From Streptomyces cyaneochromogenes (GTDB lineage: Bacteria > Actinomycetota > Actinomycetes > Streptomycetales > Streptomycetaceae), in NCBI RefSeq assembly GCF_003963535.1, contig NZ_CP034539.1, positions 3,286,001 to 3,350,000 of the forward strand: a stretch of DNA of 64,000 nt, read 5' to 3'. A program made the translations under genes and the position numbers. This document shows positions 17,181 through 25,613 of the stretch, in pieces. The first letter of the stretch is position 1; the number at the start of each line of letters is the position of its first letter. The notes below the pieces were generated by a model. That model had not been told where the DNA came from and did no database searches. It saw nothing but the letters and a program-made list of their open reading frames with translations.

Positions 17181-19403
17181 ATGCCGAACTCCGCGACGCC
17201 CACGCACTGCCCGTACTGCGCCCTGCAGTGCGGAATGAACCTCACGCCCCAGCAGGACGGGGGTGTCGCGGTGGTCGAGCGCCCGGACTTCCCGGTGAAC
17301 AAGGGAGCGCTGTGCGGCAAGGGCCGTACGGCGCCCGCGGTGCTGGCCCAGGGCGTCCGGCTGACCTCGCCGCTGGTGCGGTCGGGCGGCACGCTCGTGC
17401 CGGCGAGCTGGGACGAGGCGCTGGACCGCATCGCCGAGGGCCTGGGCCGCACGCGTACGGAACATGGCCCGGACGCGTGCGGGGTCTTCGGCGGTGGCGG
17501 CCTGACGAACGAGAAGGCGTACAGCCTCGGCAAGTTCGCGAGGATCGTGCTCGGCACCTCGCAGATCGACTACAACGGGCGTTTCTGCATGTCGTCGGCG
17601 GCAGCGGCCGGAATCAAGGCCTTCGGGCTCGACCGGGGGCTGCCGTTCCCGCTGGAGGACATCCCGAAGACGGGCTGCGTCATCCTGGTCGGCTCCAACC
17701 TCGCGGAGACGATGCCTCCCTCGCTCCGCTACTTCAGCGAGCTGCGCGAGAACGGCGGCAAGCTCATCGTCATCGACCCGCGCCGCACCAGGACCGCCGA
17801 GCAGGCCGACCTGCACCTGGCGCCCCGCCCCGGCACCGACCTCGCGCTCGCCCTCGGCCTGCTGCACCTGGTCGTCGCCGAGGGGCGGGTCGACGAGGAG
17901 TACGTCCAGGAGCGCACGGTCGGCTGGGAGGAGGCGCGGGCAGCGGCGATGGCGCACTGGCCGGAGTACGTGGAGCGGATCACGGGGGTGTCCGTTCCCC
18001 AACTCCGGGAGACCGTACAGCTGTTCTGCGAGCCGGAGCACGCGATGGTGCTGACCGCGCGCGGGCCCGAGCAGCAGTCCAAGGGCACCGACACCGTGGG
18101 CGCGTGGATCAACCTGTGCCTGGCGACGGGACGGGCGGGCCGCCCGCTGTCCGGATACGGCTGCCTCACCGGGCAGGGCAACGGCCAGGGCGGGCGCGAA
18201 CACGGCCAGAAAGCCGACCAGTTGCCCGGCTACCGCAAGCTGGACGACCCGGCTGCGCGGCGGCATGTCGCGGAGGTGTGGGGTGTGGACCCGGACAGCC
18301 TGCCGGGGCCGGGGCGCAGTGCGTACGAGCTGCTCGACGCGCTGGGTACGGACATCAGGGCCCTGCTGCTGATGGCCTCGAACCCGGTGGTGTCGGCGCC
18401 GCGTGCCGCGCACATCGAGGAGCGCATCAGGTCGCTCGACTTCCTCGCCGTCTGTGACGTCGTGCTGTCGGAGACGGCGGAGCTCGCGGACGTCGTCCTG
18501 CCGGTCACGCAGTGGGCCGAGGAGACGGGGACGACGACCAACCTGGAGGGCCGCGTGCTGCTCCGCAGGCGCGCGATCACCCCGCCCGAGGGCATCCGCA
18601 GCGACCTGGAGGTCATGCACGAGCTCGCGGCGCGGCTGGGCGGCGAGAAGGGCCTGGAGAAGGGCTTCCCGACGGACCCCGAGGAGGTCTTCGAGGAGCT
18701 GCGCCGGGCGAGCGCCGGCGGGCCCGCGGACTACTCGGGGATCACGTACCGGAGGCTGGTGGAGGAGAACGGCGTGTTCTGGCCGTGCCCGGCGCCGGCA
18801 GCCGTCCATGACGGCTCGGCCGGCTCCCAGGACTCCCAGGACTCCGAGGACGCCTCGTTGGACGCGCTCGCGGGAGCCGACGACCCGACGCGGGACGCCG
18901 AGACCGACGCGCCCACGGACGGTACGGACGACGCGGTGCACCCCGGCACGCCCCGCCTCTTCCTCGACCGGTTCGCCACCCCCGACGGGCGGGCGCGGTT
19001 CGTCCCCGTCTCGCACCGCGCCGTCGCCGAGGAACCCGACGACGAGTACCCGGTGCTGCTGACGACCGGCCGGGTCGTGGCGCAGTACCAGTCCGGCGCC
19101 CAGACCCGCCGCGTCGACGAGCTGAACAACGCCGCACCGGGCCCGTTCGTGGAACTCCACCCCCGGCTGGCGGCACGCCTCGGGGCGGCCGAGGGCGATC
19201 CGGTGGCCGTGATCTCGCGCCGGGGCCGGGCGGTCGCCCCCGCCCGCATCACGACCGGCATCCGTCCGGACACCGTCTTCATGCCGTTCCACTGGCCGGG
19301 CGAGGGCCGCGCCAACACCCTGACCAACCCGGCGCTGGATCCGACGTCGCGGATGCCGGAGTTCAAGGCGTGTGCGGTGCGGGTGGAAGCCGTCAAGTCG
19401 TAG
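17181..19403 (+). CDS. nasA: Assimilatory nitrate reductase catalytic subunit
   Basis: A 740-residue molybdopterin oxidoreductase. The N-terminal [4Fe-4S] site is C10, C13, C17 and C45 (CPYCALQC, ALCGKGR). C136 in NGRFCMSSA is the expected Mo ligand. The C-terminal molydopterin dinucleotide-binding domain starts around VLLTTGRVVAQYQSG. It reduces nitrate to nitrite in the cytoplasm for nitrogen assimilation. Odd: an acidic Ser/Asp/Thr-rich insertion of about 50 residues (about 541-590) separates the Mo domains from the C-terminal domain. There is no Shine-Dalgarno sequence, and the promoter layout suggests a leaderless message under GlnR. No nitrate transporter is adjacent; nirB/nirD lie 7 kb downstream. 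Confidence 0.95.
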   Translation: MPNSATPTHCPYCALQCGMNLTPQQDGGVAVVERPDFPVNKGALCGKGRTAPAVLAQGVRLTSPLVRSGGTLVPASWDEALDRIAEGLGRTRTEHGPDACGVFGGGGLTNEKAYSLGKFARIVLGTSQIDYNGRFCMSSAAAAGIKAFGLDRGLPFPLEDIPKTGCVILVGSNLAETMPPSLRYFSELRENGGKLIVIDPRRTRTAEQADLHLAPRPGTDLALALGLLHLVVAEGRVDEEYVQERTVGWEEARAAAMAHWPEYVERITGVSVPQLRETVQLFCEPEHAMVLTARGPEQQSKGTDTVGAWINLCLATGRAGRPLSGYGCLTGQGNGQGGREHGQKADQLPGYRKLDDPAARRHVAEVWGVDPDSLPGPGRSAYELLDALGTDIRALLLMASNPVVSAPRAAHIEERIRSLDFLAVCDVVLSETAELADVVLPVTQWAEETGTTTNLEGRVLLRRRAITPPEGIRSDLEVMHELAARLGGEKGLEKGFPTDPEEVFEELRRASAGGPADYSGITYRRLVEENGVFWPCPAPAAVHDGSAGSQDSQDSEDASLDALAGADDPTRDAETDAPTDGTDDAVHPGTPRLFLDRFATPDGRARFVPVSHRAVAEEPDDEYPVLLTTGRVVAQYQSGAQTRRVDELNNAAPGPFVELHPRLAARLGAAEGDPVAVISRRGRAVAPARITTGIRPDTVFMPFHWPGEGRANTLTNPALDPTSRMPEFKACAVRVEAVKS

Positions 19404-19428
19404 GCGTCCCTGGAGCGACGCCCAGGGA

Positions 19429-19860
19429 TCAACCGGAGCGGACCGCCCAGTCGCCGCCCGCGATGAGGTTGCCGCGCCTGCGCAGGCGCGCGGCCACCGA
19501 CGGGGCGGCGACATACACCCACGCCCGTACGGCCGTTCCGTCCGCGTCGCGGACCACCTCGCGGGCGACGCGTTCGTAGAGGTTGCGCGGGTCGTCCGGG
19601 GCGTACTCCTCCAGGTGGTCGAGGGCGGCGAGCAGCGCGGGGTACTCCTCGGGGCGGGCGGTGACGAGGTCGCCGTGCACGGTGCCGCCGCCCGGTTCCT
19701 CCACGGCGTACGGGTAGCCCGGGCCGTCGTACAGCAACGCCCCGACCAGCCGTGCCGGTTCCTCCGCGAGCGTGCGGTCGCGCAGAAAGGCGTCGTGGTT
19801 GGGCTCGCCGGGGCGCAGGGTGCCGTAGACGAAGAACGGAAGTCGGGGAGAGGGGCTCAC
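19429..19860 (-). CDS. Gamma-glutamylcyclotransferase-like (GGCT/AIG2) protein
   Basis: 143 residues. The GGCT signature FFVYGTLRPGEPNH is at 9-22, the acidic catalytic position lies in LDHLEEYAP, and the closing strand is AWVYVAAP. The fold releases pyroglutamate from gamma-glutamyl amines or peptides; many bacterial members have no proven substrate. GTG start with a weak ribosome site. It converges with nasA (25 bases apart) and diverges from the M4 protease. Confidence 0.87.
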   Translation of the reverse strand: MSPSPRLPFFVYGTLRPGEPNHDAFLRDRTLAEEPARLVGALLYDGPGYPYAVEEPGGGTVHGDLVTARPEEYPALLAALDHLEEYAPDDPRNLYERVAREVVRDADGTAVRAWVYVAAPSVAARLRRRGNLIAGGDWAVRSG

Positions 19861-19971
19861 AGGAACGATTCTCTCCCCTCACACACCTCCACGTATTCAC
19901 CCTGGCCATGGCATGTGCACGGCCCCTTGAATCTTGGTCATCCTCCGCGCCGCCAAGCTTCAAGGAGACCG

Positions 19972-21618
19972 ATGAGCCGAATACGGCCGTACATCCGAGG
20001 TTCCCGTCTCGCCCAGGCGGGCCTCGCCGTCACCGCCGCCGGCCTGTTGGCCACGGCACTCTCCCCCACCGCCGGTGCGGACGACAGTCCGACCAGGGCC
20101 ACCGCGCTCGAGAACGCGGCGTCCGTCCTGGCGGACCGCGCGGCGAGCCTCGGGCTGACCGCCGCGCAGGACACCACCGTGCGGGACGTGGTCGTGGACG
20201 CGGACGGCACACAGCATGTGCGCTACGACCGTACCTACCGCCAACTCCCCGTCCTCGGCGGCGACTTCGTTCTCCACCTGGCCAAGGACGGCACATACCG
20301 CAGCGCCTCCCGCGCCACCGCGGGCACCCTCTCCCTGTCGAGCATCACCCCCAAGGTCTCCGCACCGAAGGCGGCCGACCTCGCGGCGACCGCGCTGCGC
20401 GCCGCGAACGTCGGCGAGACGCTCAAGCGGCTGACGTCCAAGCCCCAGCTGGTCGTCGACGCCCTGCACGGCACCCCGAAGCTGGCCTGGCGGACCGACG
20501 CCGCCGCCCAGGACTCGCTCGGCAACCCGGTCGCCCGCACGGTGCTGACCGACGCCCGCACCGGCGCGGAGATCGACGCGTGGGACAGCATCGAGACCGC
20601 CTCGGGCGACGGGAAGTCCCTGTACGGCGGCACGGTGCCGCTGGAGACGACGCGGTCGGGATCGACGTACCAGCTCAAGGACGCGACGCGCGGCGGCACT
20701 TACACCGGTGACGCCGCGAACAAGACCGACCTGTGCCTGCTGACCGTCTGCCTCAGCCGCGCCCCGGCGACGGTGTTCACGGACGCCGACAACCACTGGG
20801 GCACGGGTGCGGCGACCGACCGGTCGACCGTCGCGGTGGACGCGCAGTACGGCACGGACGTGACGTGGGACTACTACGAGGACGTCCACGGCCGCAAGGG
20901 CATCGCGGGGGACGGCAAGGGCTCGTTCAACCGCGTGCACTACGGCAACGCCTACAACAACGCCTTCTGGGACGACAGTTGCTTCTGCATGACGTACGGC
21001 GACGGTGACGGCACCCAGCTCGGTCCGCTGGTGTCGCTGGACGTGGCCGGGCACGAGATGACGCACGGCGTGACGTCGAAGACCGCGGCGCTGACGTACT
21101 CGGGCGAGTCCGGCGGGCTGAACGAGGCGACCTCCGACATCTTCGGCACACTGGTGGAGTTCCACGCGGGCAACTCCTCGGATCCGGGCGACTATCTGAT
21201 CGGCGAGAAGATCGTGCGGTCGGGGCTGGGGCGGGACGCCCTGCGGTACATGGACAAGCCGTCCAAGGACGGTGTCTCGGTGGACTGCTGGAGCACGACC
21301 ACAGCTGACCTCGACGTCCACTACTCGTCCGGCGTCGGCAACCACTTCGCCTATCTGCTCGCCGAGGGGAGTGGGGCGAAGACCGTCAACGGTGTCAGTT
21401 ACAACTCGCCCACCTGCAACGGCTCTTCGGTGGACGGGATCGGGCGGGACAAGCTCGGGGCGATCTGGTACCGGGCGCTGACCGTCTACATGACGTCCTC
21501 GACGAAGTACGCGGGTGCGCGGACGGCGACGCTGAACGCGGCGCGGGATCTGTACGGGGCCGACAGTGCGGAGCGCTCCGCTGTGGCGGCGGCGTGGAGT
21601 GCGGTGAACGTGGGCTGA
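19972..21618 (+). CDS. Secreted M4 (thermolysin-type) neutral metalloprotease
   Basis: A 548-residue preproenzyme: signal peptide (about 1-36, cleaving near AGA-DD), an FTP/PepSY propeptide (about 40-200), then the catalytic domain. Zinc and catalysis: HEMTH at 361-365, with the third ligand E385 in GGLNEATSD. The downstream His is in HYSSGVGNHFAYLLAEG. The enzyme degrades extracellular protein. ATG with GGAGA five bases upstream. The C-terminus ends with the M4 domain; there is no carbohydrate-binding tail. Confidence 0.96.
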   Translation: MSRIRPYIRGSRLAQAGLAVTAAGLLATALSPTAGADDSPTRATALENAASVLADRAASLGLTAAQDTTVRDVVVDADGTQHVRYDRTYRQLPVLGGDFVLHLAKDGTYRSASRATAGTLSLSSITPKVSAPKAADLAATALRAANVGETLKRLTSKPQLVVDALHGTPKLAWRTDAAAQDSLGNPVARTVLTDARTGAEIDAWDSIETASGDGKSLYGGTVPLETTRSGSTYQLKDATRGGTYTGDAANKTDLCLLTVCLSRAPATVFTDADNHWGTGAATDRSTVAVDAQYGTDVTWDYYEDVHGRKGIAGDGKGSFNRVHYGNAYNNAFWDDSCFCMTYGDGDGTQLGPLVSLDVAGHEMTHGVTSKTAALTYSGESGGLNEATSDIFGTLVEFHAGNSSDPGDYLIGEKIVRSGLGRDALRYMDKPSKDGVSVDCWSTTTADLDVHYSSGVGNHFAYLLAEGSGAKTVNGVSYNSPTCNGSSVDGIGRDKLGAIWYRALTVYMTSSTKYAGARTATLNAARDLYGADSAERSAVAAAWSAVNVG

Positions 21619-22004
21619 GCCGCGGGGCTCGGGACAGCGCCGTCGGGGTGAGCTGCGTGGCCGGCTGCGGGTCGTATGTGGCCGGTCGCGCAGTTCCCCG
21701 CGCCCCTGGGTCGGCTGGACTCACGCCGATTCCAGCCCGCCCGGTCACCCGTTCACACCCCTCACCCCGCGCCCATCCGGTTCTCTTCCGCGGGACCCCC
21801 GGCAAGCCGCGATGACCTGCTGAAACGCCTCCGCGTCCGCGATCCCGCGCGCTCCCTCCGACACCCATTCACCCTATTTTTGACGTTTCCTCAGGAAGCG
21901 CTCCCGCCCGGCTGCCTCTTACCTCGGAAGGGCAGGGGCTCGGCCGAGGCGGCGGCACATGGGGGTGTCGCGGGTCGTGAGTCCGTGAGCTCGGAGGAGC
22001 ATCG
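21619..22004. other. 386-bp intergenic region with a dispersed repeat
   Basis: After the protease stop comes an extragenic repeat copy (GGTCGCGCAG then TTCCCCGCGCCCCT, 21684-21707, one mismatch in 24 to the left arm at 4322). Near 21888 is a small dyad around TTTCCTCAGGAAG. The last 20 bases hold GGAGG, the ribosome site of the next gene. No convincing gene is present. Confidence 0.6.
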
Positions 22005-22523
22005 ATGCGACGTACCGCCCGTCTGCTGGCCGGGACCGCGCTGGCTGTCGGCACCGCCGGTCTCGTCGTCACGCCCGCGTACGGCGACGGTGGCGGCCTG
22101 GAGCTGTCCCCGTCCCCGGTCGTGCCGGGTGGGCAGGTGAGCGTGGAAACGGCCGCTTGCCGGGACGGCGGTGCGGCGGGCGACGCCAGCGCCGTGGGCG
22201 CCGGTGCGTTCACCCTGGCGCCGGGCTCGGACGAGCAGGACGCGAGCGGGCGGTTCCGGGTGCCGCCGAGCGCACAGCCGGGGACGTACGAGATCGTCGC
22301 CACCTGCGCCGAAGGCGGCCGTCGGGTGAGCGGGGACCTGGTGGTCACCCTGACGGCCCCGAGCGAGCAGGTGCATCCGAGAGGAAGTGTGAAGACGGGG
22401 GTCGGCGGCGCTCTCGGCGACGACGACCCCGTGCAGACCGCGGCCGGCGTGACGGCTCTCGCCGTCGCCGCCGCGGGCGGTACCTGGCTCCTGCATCGCC
22501 GGGCGAGAGGCGACGGGATCTGA
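22005..22523 (+). CDS. Cell-surface protein with C-terminal membrane anchor, possible sortase substrate
   Basis: 172 residues: Sec signal peptide (1-27), a compact beta-rich domain with two cysteines (TAACRDG and VATCAEG), then a C-terminal sorting-signal-like end. This last part is a conserved-looking stretch HPRGSVKTGVGG, a spacer, a hydrophobic helix (AAGVTALAVAAAGGTWLL) and a basic tail HRRARGDGI. There is no LPxTG or LAxTG motif. A sortase gene follows 117 bases downstream on the same strand, so this is probably its substrate (inference). Start fixed by GGAGG seven bases before ATG. Confidence 0.75.
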   Translation: MRRTARLLAGTALAVGTAGLVVTPAYGDGGGLELSPSPVVPGGQVSVETAACRDGGAAGDASAVGAGAFTLAPGSDEQDASGRFRVPPSAQPGTYEIVATCAEGGRRVSGDLVVTLTAPSEQVHPRGSVKTGVGGALGDDDPVQTAAGVTALAVAAAGGTWLLHRRARGDGI

Positions 22524-22565
22524 CGGACACCCTCCGCTGTCCGTCCACCGGTACCGCACGTCCCC

Positions 22566-22606
22566 TCCCCCTCCGGGTCCGACGCCCCTCGCGGCCCGGA
22601 GGGGGA
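22566..22606. terminator. Intra-operon hairpin
   Basis: A perfect 12-bp stem (22566-22577 with 22595-22606, core CCCCCTCCGGG) closes a 17-base loop between the surface-protein gene and the sortase gene. With no T tract, it may attenuate or stabilise the transcript rather than end it. Confidence 0.6.
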
Positions 22607-22640
22607 TCGGGCGACCCGGCAGAGCTTTCAGGAGGCTCGC

Positions 22641-23360
22641 GTGCGCAGTCACCGCGGCGTCGGCAACGCCGCCATAGCCGCCGTCACCGTCCTCGCCCTG
22701 TGCTCCGGCGCCTGGCTGCTGAGCGACGGCGACGAGACACACGCCCCGCCACAGCCGTCGGCCGCGCAGGGGCGAGGGGACGGGCAGTCCGAGCGGGCCG
22801 GGGAGAACGGGCGGGCGGAGGAGACCGGGCGGGCCGCGGAAACCCGTGGTCCGCACGCCGAGCCGCGCTCCCCGAACGCCACGCGCCCCGCCGCCCCCGC
22901 GCTCCCGCCCTCCCCTCCCGACCGCATCCGCATCCCCGCGATCCGCGTCGACGCCCCTCTCATGGGCCTGGGCCTGACGAAGACGGGCAGCCTCGACGTG
23001 CCGCCCGCCGAGCGGAAGAACCTGGCCGGCTGGTACGAGGCCGGCACCACGCCCGGCGAGACCGGCACCGCGATCGTCGCCGGGCACGTCGACAACGCCG
23101 ACGGGCCCGCCGTCTTCTACCGCCTCGGCGCCCTGAGGAAGGGCAGCACCATCGAGGTGGACCGGCGGGACGGCGGCACGGCGCTGTTCTCCGTGGACGC
23201 GGTCGAGGTGTACGACGCGAAGGGCTTCCCGGACGAGAAGGTGTACGGCGCGGCGCCGCGCCCCGAGCTGCGGGTGATCACCTGCGGCGGCGGCTACTCA
23301 CGGACGACCGGCTACCAGGGCAACGTCGTCGTCTTCGCGCACCTCACCGGCAGCCGCTGA
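22641..23360 (+). CDS. Class F-like sortase
   Basis: 239 residues: an N-terminal signal anchor, a disordered Glu/Arg/Pro-rich linker (about 35-98), then a sortase beta-barrel starting PDRIRIPAIRVDAPL. Catalytic His149 lies in VAGHVDN and Cys215 in VITCGGG. The third catalytic residue, an Arg about 11 residues after the Cys, is Gln226 here (GYQGNVVVFAH). The nearest Arg is R221, so the Arg is either displaced or replaced in this subfamily. The family cleaves a sorting motif and attaches proteins to the cell wall. GTG start with AGGAGG five bases upstream. The end overlaps the convergent HxlR gene by 63 bases. Confidence 0.88.
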   Translation: MRSHRGVGNAAIAAVTVLALCSGAWLLSDGDETHAPPQPSAAQGRGDGQSERAGENGRAEETGRAAETRGPHAEPRSPNATRPAAPALPPSPPDRIRIPAIRVDAPLMGLGLTKTGSLDVPPAERKNLAGWYEAGTTPGETGTAIVAGHVDNADGPAVFYRLGALRKGSTIEVDRRDGGTALFSVDAVEVYDAKGFPDEKVYGAAPRPELRVITCGGGYSRTTGYQGNVVVFAHLTGSR

Positions 23361-23699
23361 CCCCTGCGCACGGTCATCCAGGATGTTCTCCCGGCCCCAG
23401 GCCGCGAGCGGCGCCAGGGCGTCGTTGAGCGAGGTGCCCCGCGGTGTCAGGGAGTACTCGACGCGCGGCGGCACCTCGTCGTACGCCCTCCGGTGCACGA
23501 TGCCGTCGGCCTCCAGTTCGCGCAGCTGGGCGGCGAGGACCTTCTCGGTCACGCCCGGGAGCTCGCGGCGCAGCTCGCCGAAACGGCGCGGGCGCTCGAT
23601 CAGCTCCCAGAGGATCAGCACCTTCCACTTGCCGCCGATCACGTCCATCGCCGCGTCGGTCCCGCAGACGTACGCCCCCGGCCGTCGTCCGATCGGCAT
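23298..23699 (-). CDS. HxlR-family transcription regulator
   Basis: 133 residues with the HxlR winged helix: CGTDAAMDVIGGKWKVLILWEL, RFGELRRELPGVTEKVLAAQLRELEADGIVHR, and the wing VPPRVEYSLTPRG. Cys12 is the conserved N-terminal cysteine. The last ~21 residues (after DDRAQ) are read antisense to the sortase 3' end, so the C-terminal tail is probably a non-conserved extension. It is divergent from an NAD(P)-binding oxidoreductase, the usual arrangement for HxlR regulators that sense redox or electrophile stress. ATG with GGAGG six bases upstream. Confidence 0.9.
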   Translation of the reverse strand: MPIGRRPGAYVCGTDAAMDVIGGKWKVLILWELIERPRRFGELRRELPGVTEKVLAAQLRELEADGIVHRRAYDEVPPRVEYSLTPRGTSLNDALAPLAAWGRENILDDRAQGSAAAGEVREDDDVALVAGRP

Positions 23700-23749
23700 G
23701 CTGCCCCTCCCCTGTCAGGACTCTTTCCCCGAGGTAACCACCCACTCCG

Positions 23750-23761
23750 AAGTGCGTACTT
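23750..23761. promoter_or_regulatory. Candidate HxlR operator
   Basis: AAGTGCGTACTT is a near-perfect palindrome (10 of 12 symmetrical positions). It lies in the 96-bp divergent region between the HxlR gene and the oxidoreductase, close to where both promoters must be. HxlR proteins bind such short dyads; assignment is by position. Confidence 0.5.
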
Positions 23762-23795
23762 GAGCGGGCCGTACCCTGCGACGAGCCTAACCGTC

Positions 23796-24725
23796 ATGAC
23801 TGACAGCCCGGTTGCCCCGCGAACCTCCCTCACCTCTCCCACTCCTCTCACCCTTCTCGGCACCGGCGCCATGGGCGTCGCCCTGGCCCGCGCCTGGCTC
23901 GCCGCCGGACACCCCGTGACCGTCTGGAACCGCACCGCGGCCCGCGCCGAGCCGCTGGCCGCCGAGGGTGCGACGGTCGCCGCGAGCGCCGCCGAGGCGG
24001 TGGCCGCGAACCGGCTGGTCGTCGTCTGTCTGCTGGACGACGCCTCGGTCGGCGAGGCCCTCGGCGATGCCGACCTGACCGGCCGTGACCTGGTGAACCT
24101 CACCACCGGGACACCCGCCCAGGGCCGTGCCCGCGCCACCTGGGCCGAAGCACGGGGCGCTCGTTTCCTGGACGCGGGGATCATGGCCGTACCGCCGATG
24201 ATCGGGCACGCGGAGTCGGGGGCGTACGTCTTCTACAGCGGCTCGCCCGGCCTCTTCGAGGAGCACGGCGACACCCTCGCCGTCCCGGCCGGCACTCGCT
24301 ACGTCGGCGCGGACCCGGGCTTCGCTGCGCTGCACGACGTGGCGTTGCTGAGCGCGATGAGCGGCATGTTCGCGGGCGTGCTGCACGCCTTCGCGCTGAT
24401 CCGGCAGGAGGACATCGCACCGAAGGACTTCGCGCCGCTGCTCGTGTCGTGGCTCGGCGCGATGGCGCCCAACGCGCTCAAGGCCGCCGACCAGTTGCAG
24501 AGCGGCGACTACGGCAAGGACGTCGTCTCCAACCTCGCGATGCAGGTCGCGGGCAACGCCACCCTGCTGGCCACCGCCGAGGAGCAGGGCGTGAGCCCGG
24601 AGCTGCTGACGCCGTACATGGCCCTGCTGGAGCGGTGGCAGGCCGAGGGGCACGGCACCGAGGACACCACCGGTGCGGTCGAACTGCTCGATGCGCGGGG
24701 CGGGGGCGCGCCGGGCGGTCGGTAG
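23796..24725 (+). CDS. NAD(P)-dependent oxidoreductase, beta-hydroxyacid dehydrogenase/imine reductase-like
   Basis: 309 residues. The N-terminal Rossmann fold has LLGTGAMGVALA and the NADP-type segment VWNRTAARA, then LVNLTTGTP and the helical C-terminal dimer domain (from about 170). The usual catalytic Lys of 6-phosphogluconate-type dehydrogenases (in GxxGxGxxxK) is not evident, which fits the imine-reductase side of the family, where Asp or Tyr takes that role. Substrate unknown. Divergent from HxlR and probably its target. The ATG used gives a 21-residue Pro/Ser/Thr-rich leader; no strong ribosome site. Confidence 0.85.
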   Translation: MTDSPVAPRTSLTSPTPLTLLGTGAMGVALARAWLAAGHPVTVWNRTAARAEPLAAEGATVAASAAEAVAANRLVVVCLLDDASVGEALGDADLTGRDLVNLTTGTPAQGRARATWAEARGARFLDAGIMAVPPMIGHAESGAYVFYSGSPGLFEEHGDTLAVPAGTRYVGADPGFAALHDVALLSAMSGMFAGVLHAFALIRQEDIAPKDFAPLLVSWLGAMAPNALKAADQLQSGDYGKDVVSNLAMQVAGNATLLATAEEQGVSPELLTPYMALLERWQAEGHGTEDTTGAVELLDARGGGAPGGR

Positions 24726-24750
24726 GCGGGTGCCTTCGGGGGCGTGCCCT

Positions 24751-24768
24751 GGGGGCTTCGTCGCCCCC
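24751..24768. terminator. Hairpin between convergent genes
   Basis: GGGGGC-n6-GCCCCC stem followed by more C, between the oxidoreductase and the permease gene ends. Flanking GGCGGG/CCCGCC (24725-24730 with 24769-24774) can lengthen the structure. Probably terminates both genes. Confidence 0.6.
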
Positions 24769-24830
24769 CCCGCCTGACGGGCCGACAGGTGCTGGACCAG
24801 TGACGCCCCTTCCTCCGCGGGCATCTGCCG

Positions 24831-25613
24831 CTAGGCGATCCACTGCTCGTACGCCAGCTTCGCCACCAGCGCGAACACCACCGTCAGCAGCACGCCCCGG
24901 ACGAAACCGCTGCCCTTCTTCAGCGCCGTACGGGCCCCCAGCGTGCCGCCCGCCAGGTTGAACACCGCCATCACCGCGGCCAGTTGCCACAGGACCGTGC
25001 CCTGCCAGGCGAAGGTGGCCAGGGCGCCGGCGTTGGTGCAGCAGTTGACGATCTTGGCGGTGGCGGAGGCGGTGACGAGGTCGAGGTGGAGTACGGCGGT
25101 CAGGGCGAGGACCAGGAACGTGCCGGTGCCGGGGCCGATCAGGCCGTCGTAGAAGCCGATGCCCAGGCCGGCGAGGCCGATCGCGGCGAGGATCTGGCGG
25201 CGGGTGGCCGGGCCCGTCGCCGGGGCCGTGCCGAAGGCGGGGCGCAGGATCACGAAGGCGGCGACGGCGAGCAGCACCACCATGATCACGGGCTTCAGCA
25301 CCTCGGTGCTCATGCCGGCCGCGAAGAAGGCACCGGCGGAGGAGCCCGCGAGCGCCGCCAGTCCGATGCGTACGGCGAGGCGCACGTCCACGGGTGCCTT
25401 GCGGGCGTAGGTGACCGCGGCGCCCGTCGTGCCGACGATCGCGACCGCCTTGTTGGTGCCGAGCGCGTACGCGGCCGGGGTGCTCGCGGGGAGGCCGAGC
25501 AGCAGGGCCGGGAGCAGGAGGAGGCCTCCGCCGCCGACCACGGCGTCGATCCAGCCGGCCGCGAGGGCCGCGAGACACAGGACGACGAACGTGGTCAGCG
25601 ATATGTCGGGCAT
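24831..25613 (-). CDS. TauE/SafE (TSUP) family membrane permease
   Basis: A 260-residue protein with about seven to eight membrane helices and the two-repeat TSUP layout. The first repeat has GWIDAVVGGGGLLLLPALLL and GTNKAVAIVGTTGA; the second has GFYDGLIGPGTGTFLVLAL and SATAKIVNCCTNAG. Family members move sulfite, sulfonates or other organic anions; direction and substrate are unknown. It is monocistronic and divergent from the nitrite-reductase operon across a 322-bp region. Confidence 0.9.
   Translation of the reverse strand: MPDISLTTFVVLCLAALAAGWIDAVVGGGGLLLLPALLLGLPASTPAAYALGTNKAVAIVGTTGAAVTYARKAPVDVRLAVRIGLAALAGSSAGAFFAAGMSTEVLKPVIMVVLLAVAAFVILRPAFGTAPATGPATRRQILAAIGLAGLGIGFYDGLIGPGTGTFLVLALTAVLHLDLVTASATAKIVNCCTNAGALATFAWQGTVLWQLAAVMAVFNLAGGTLGARTALKKGSGFVRGVLLTVVFALVAKLAYEQWIA

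Noticed and set aside
22566..22606. Riboswitch before the sortase gene
   Set aside because: Only a simple 12-bp hairpin with a 17-base loop is present; no conserved aptamer core is recognisable.
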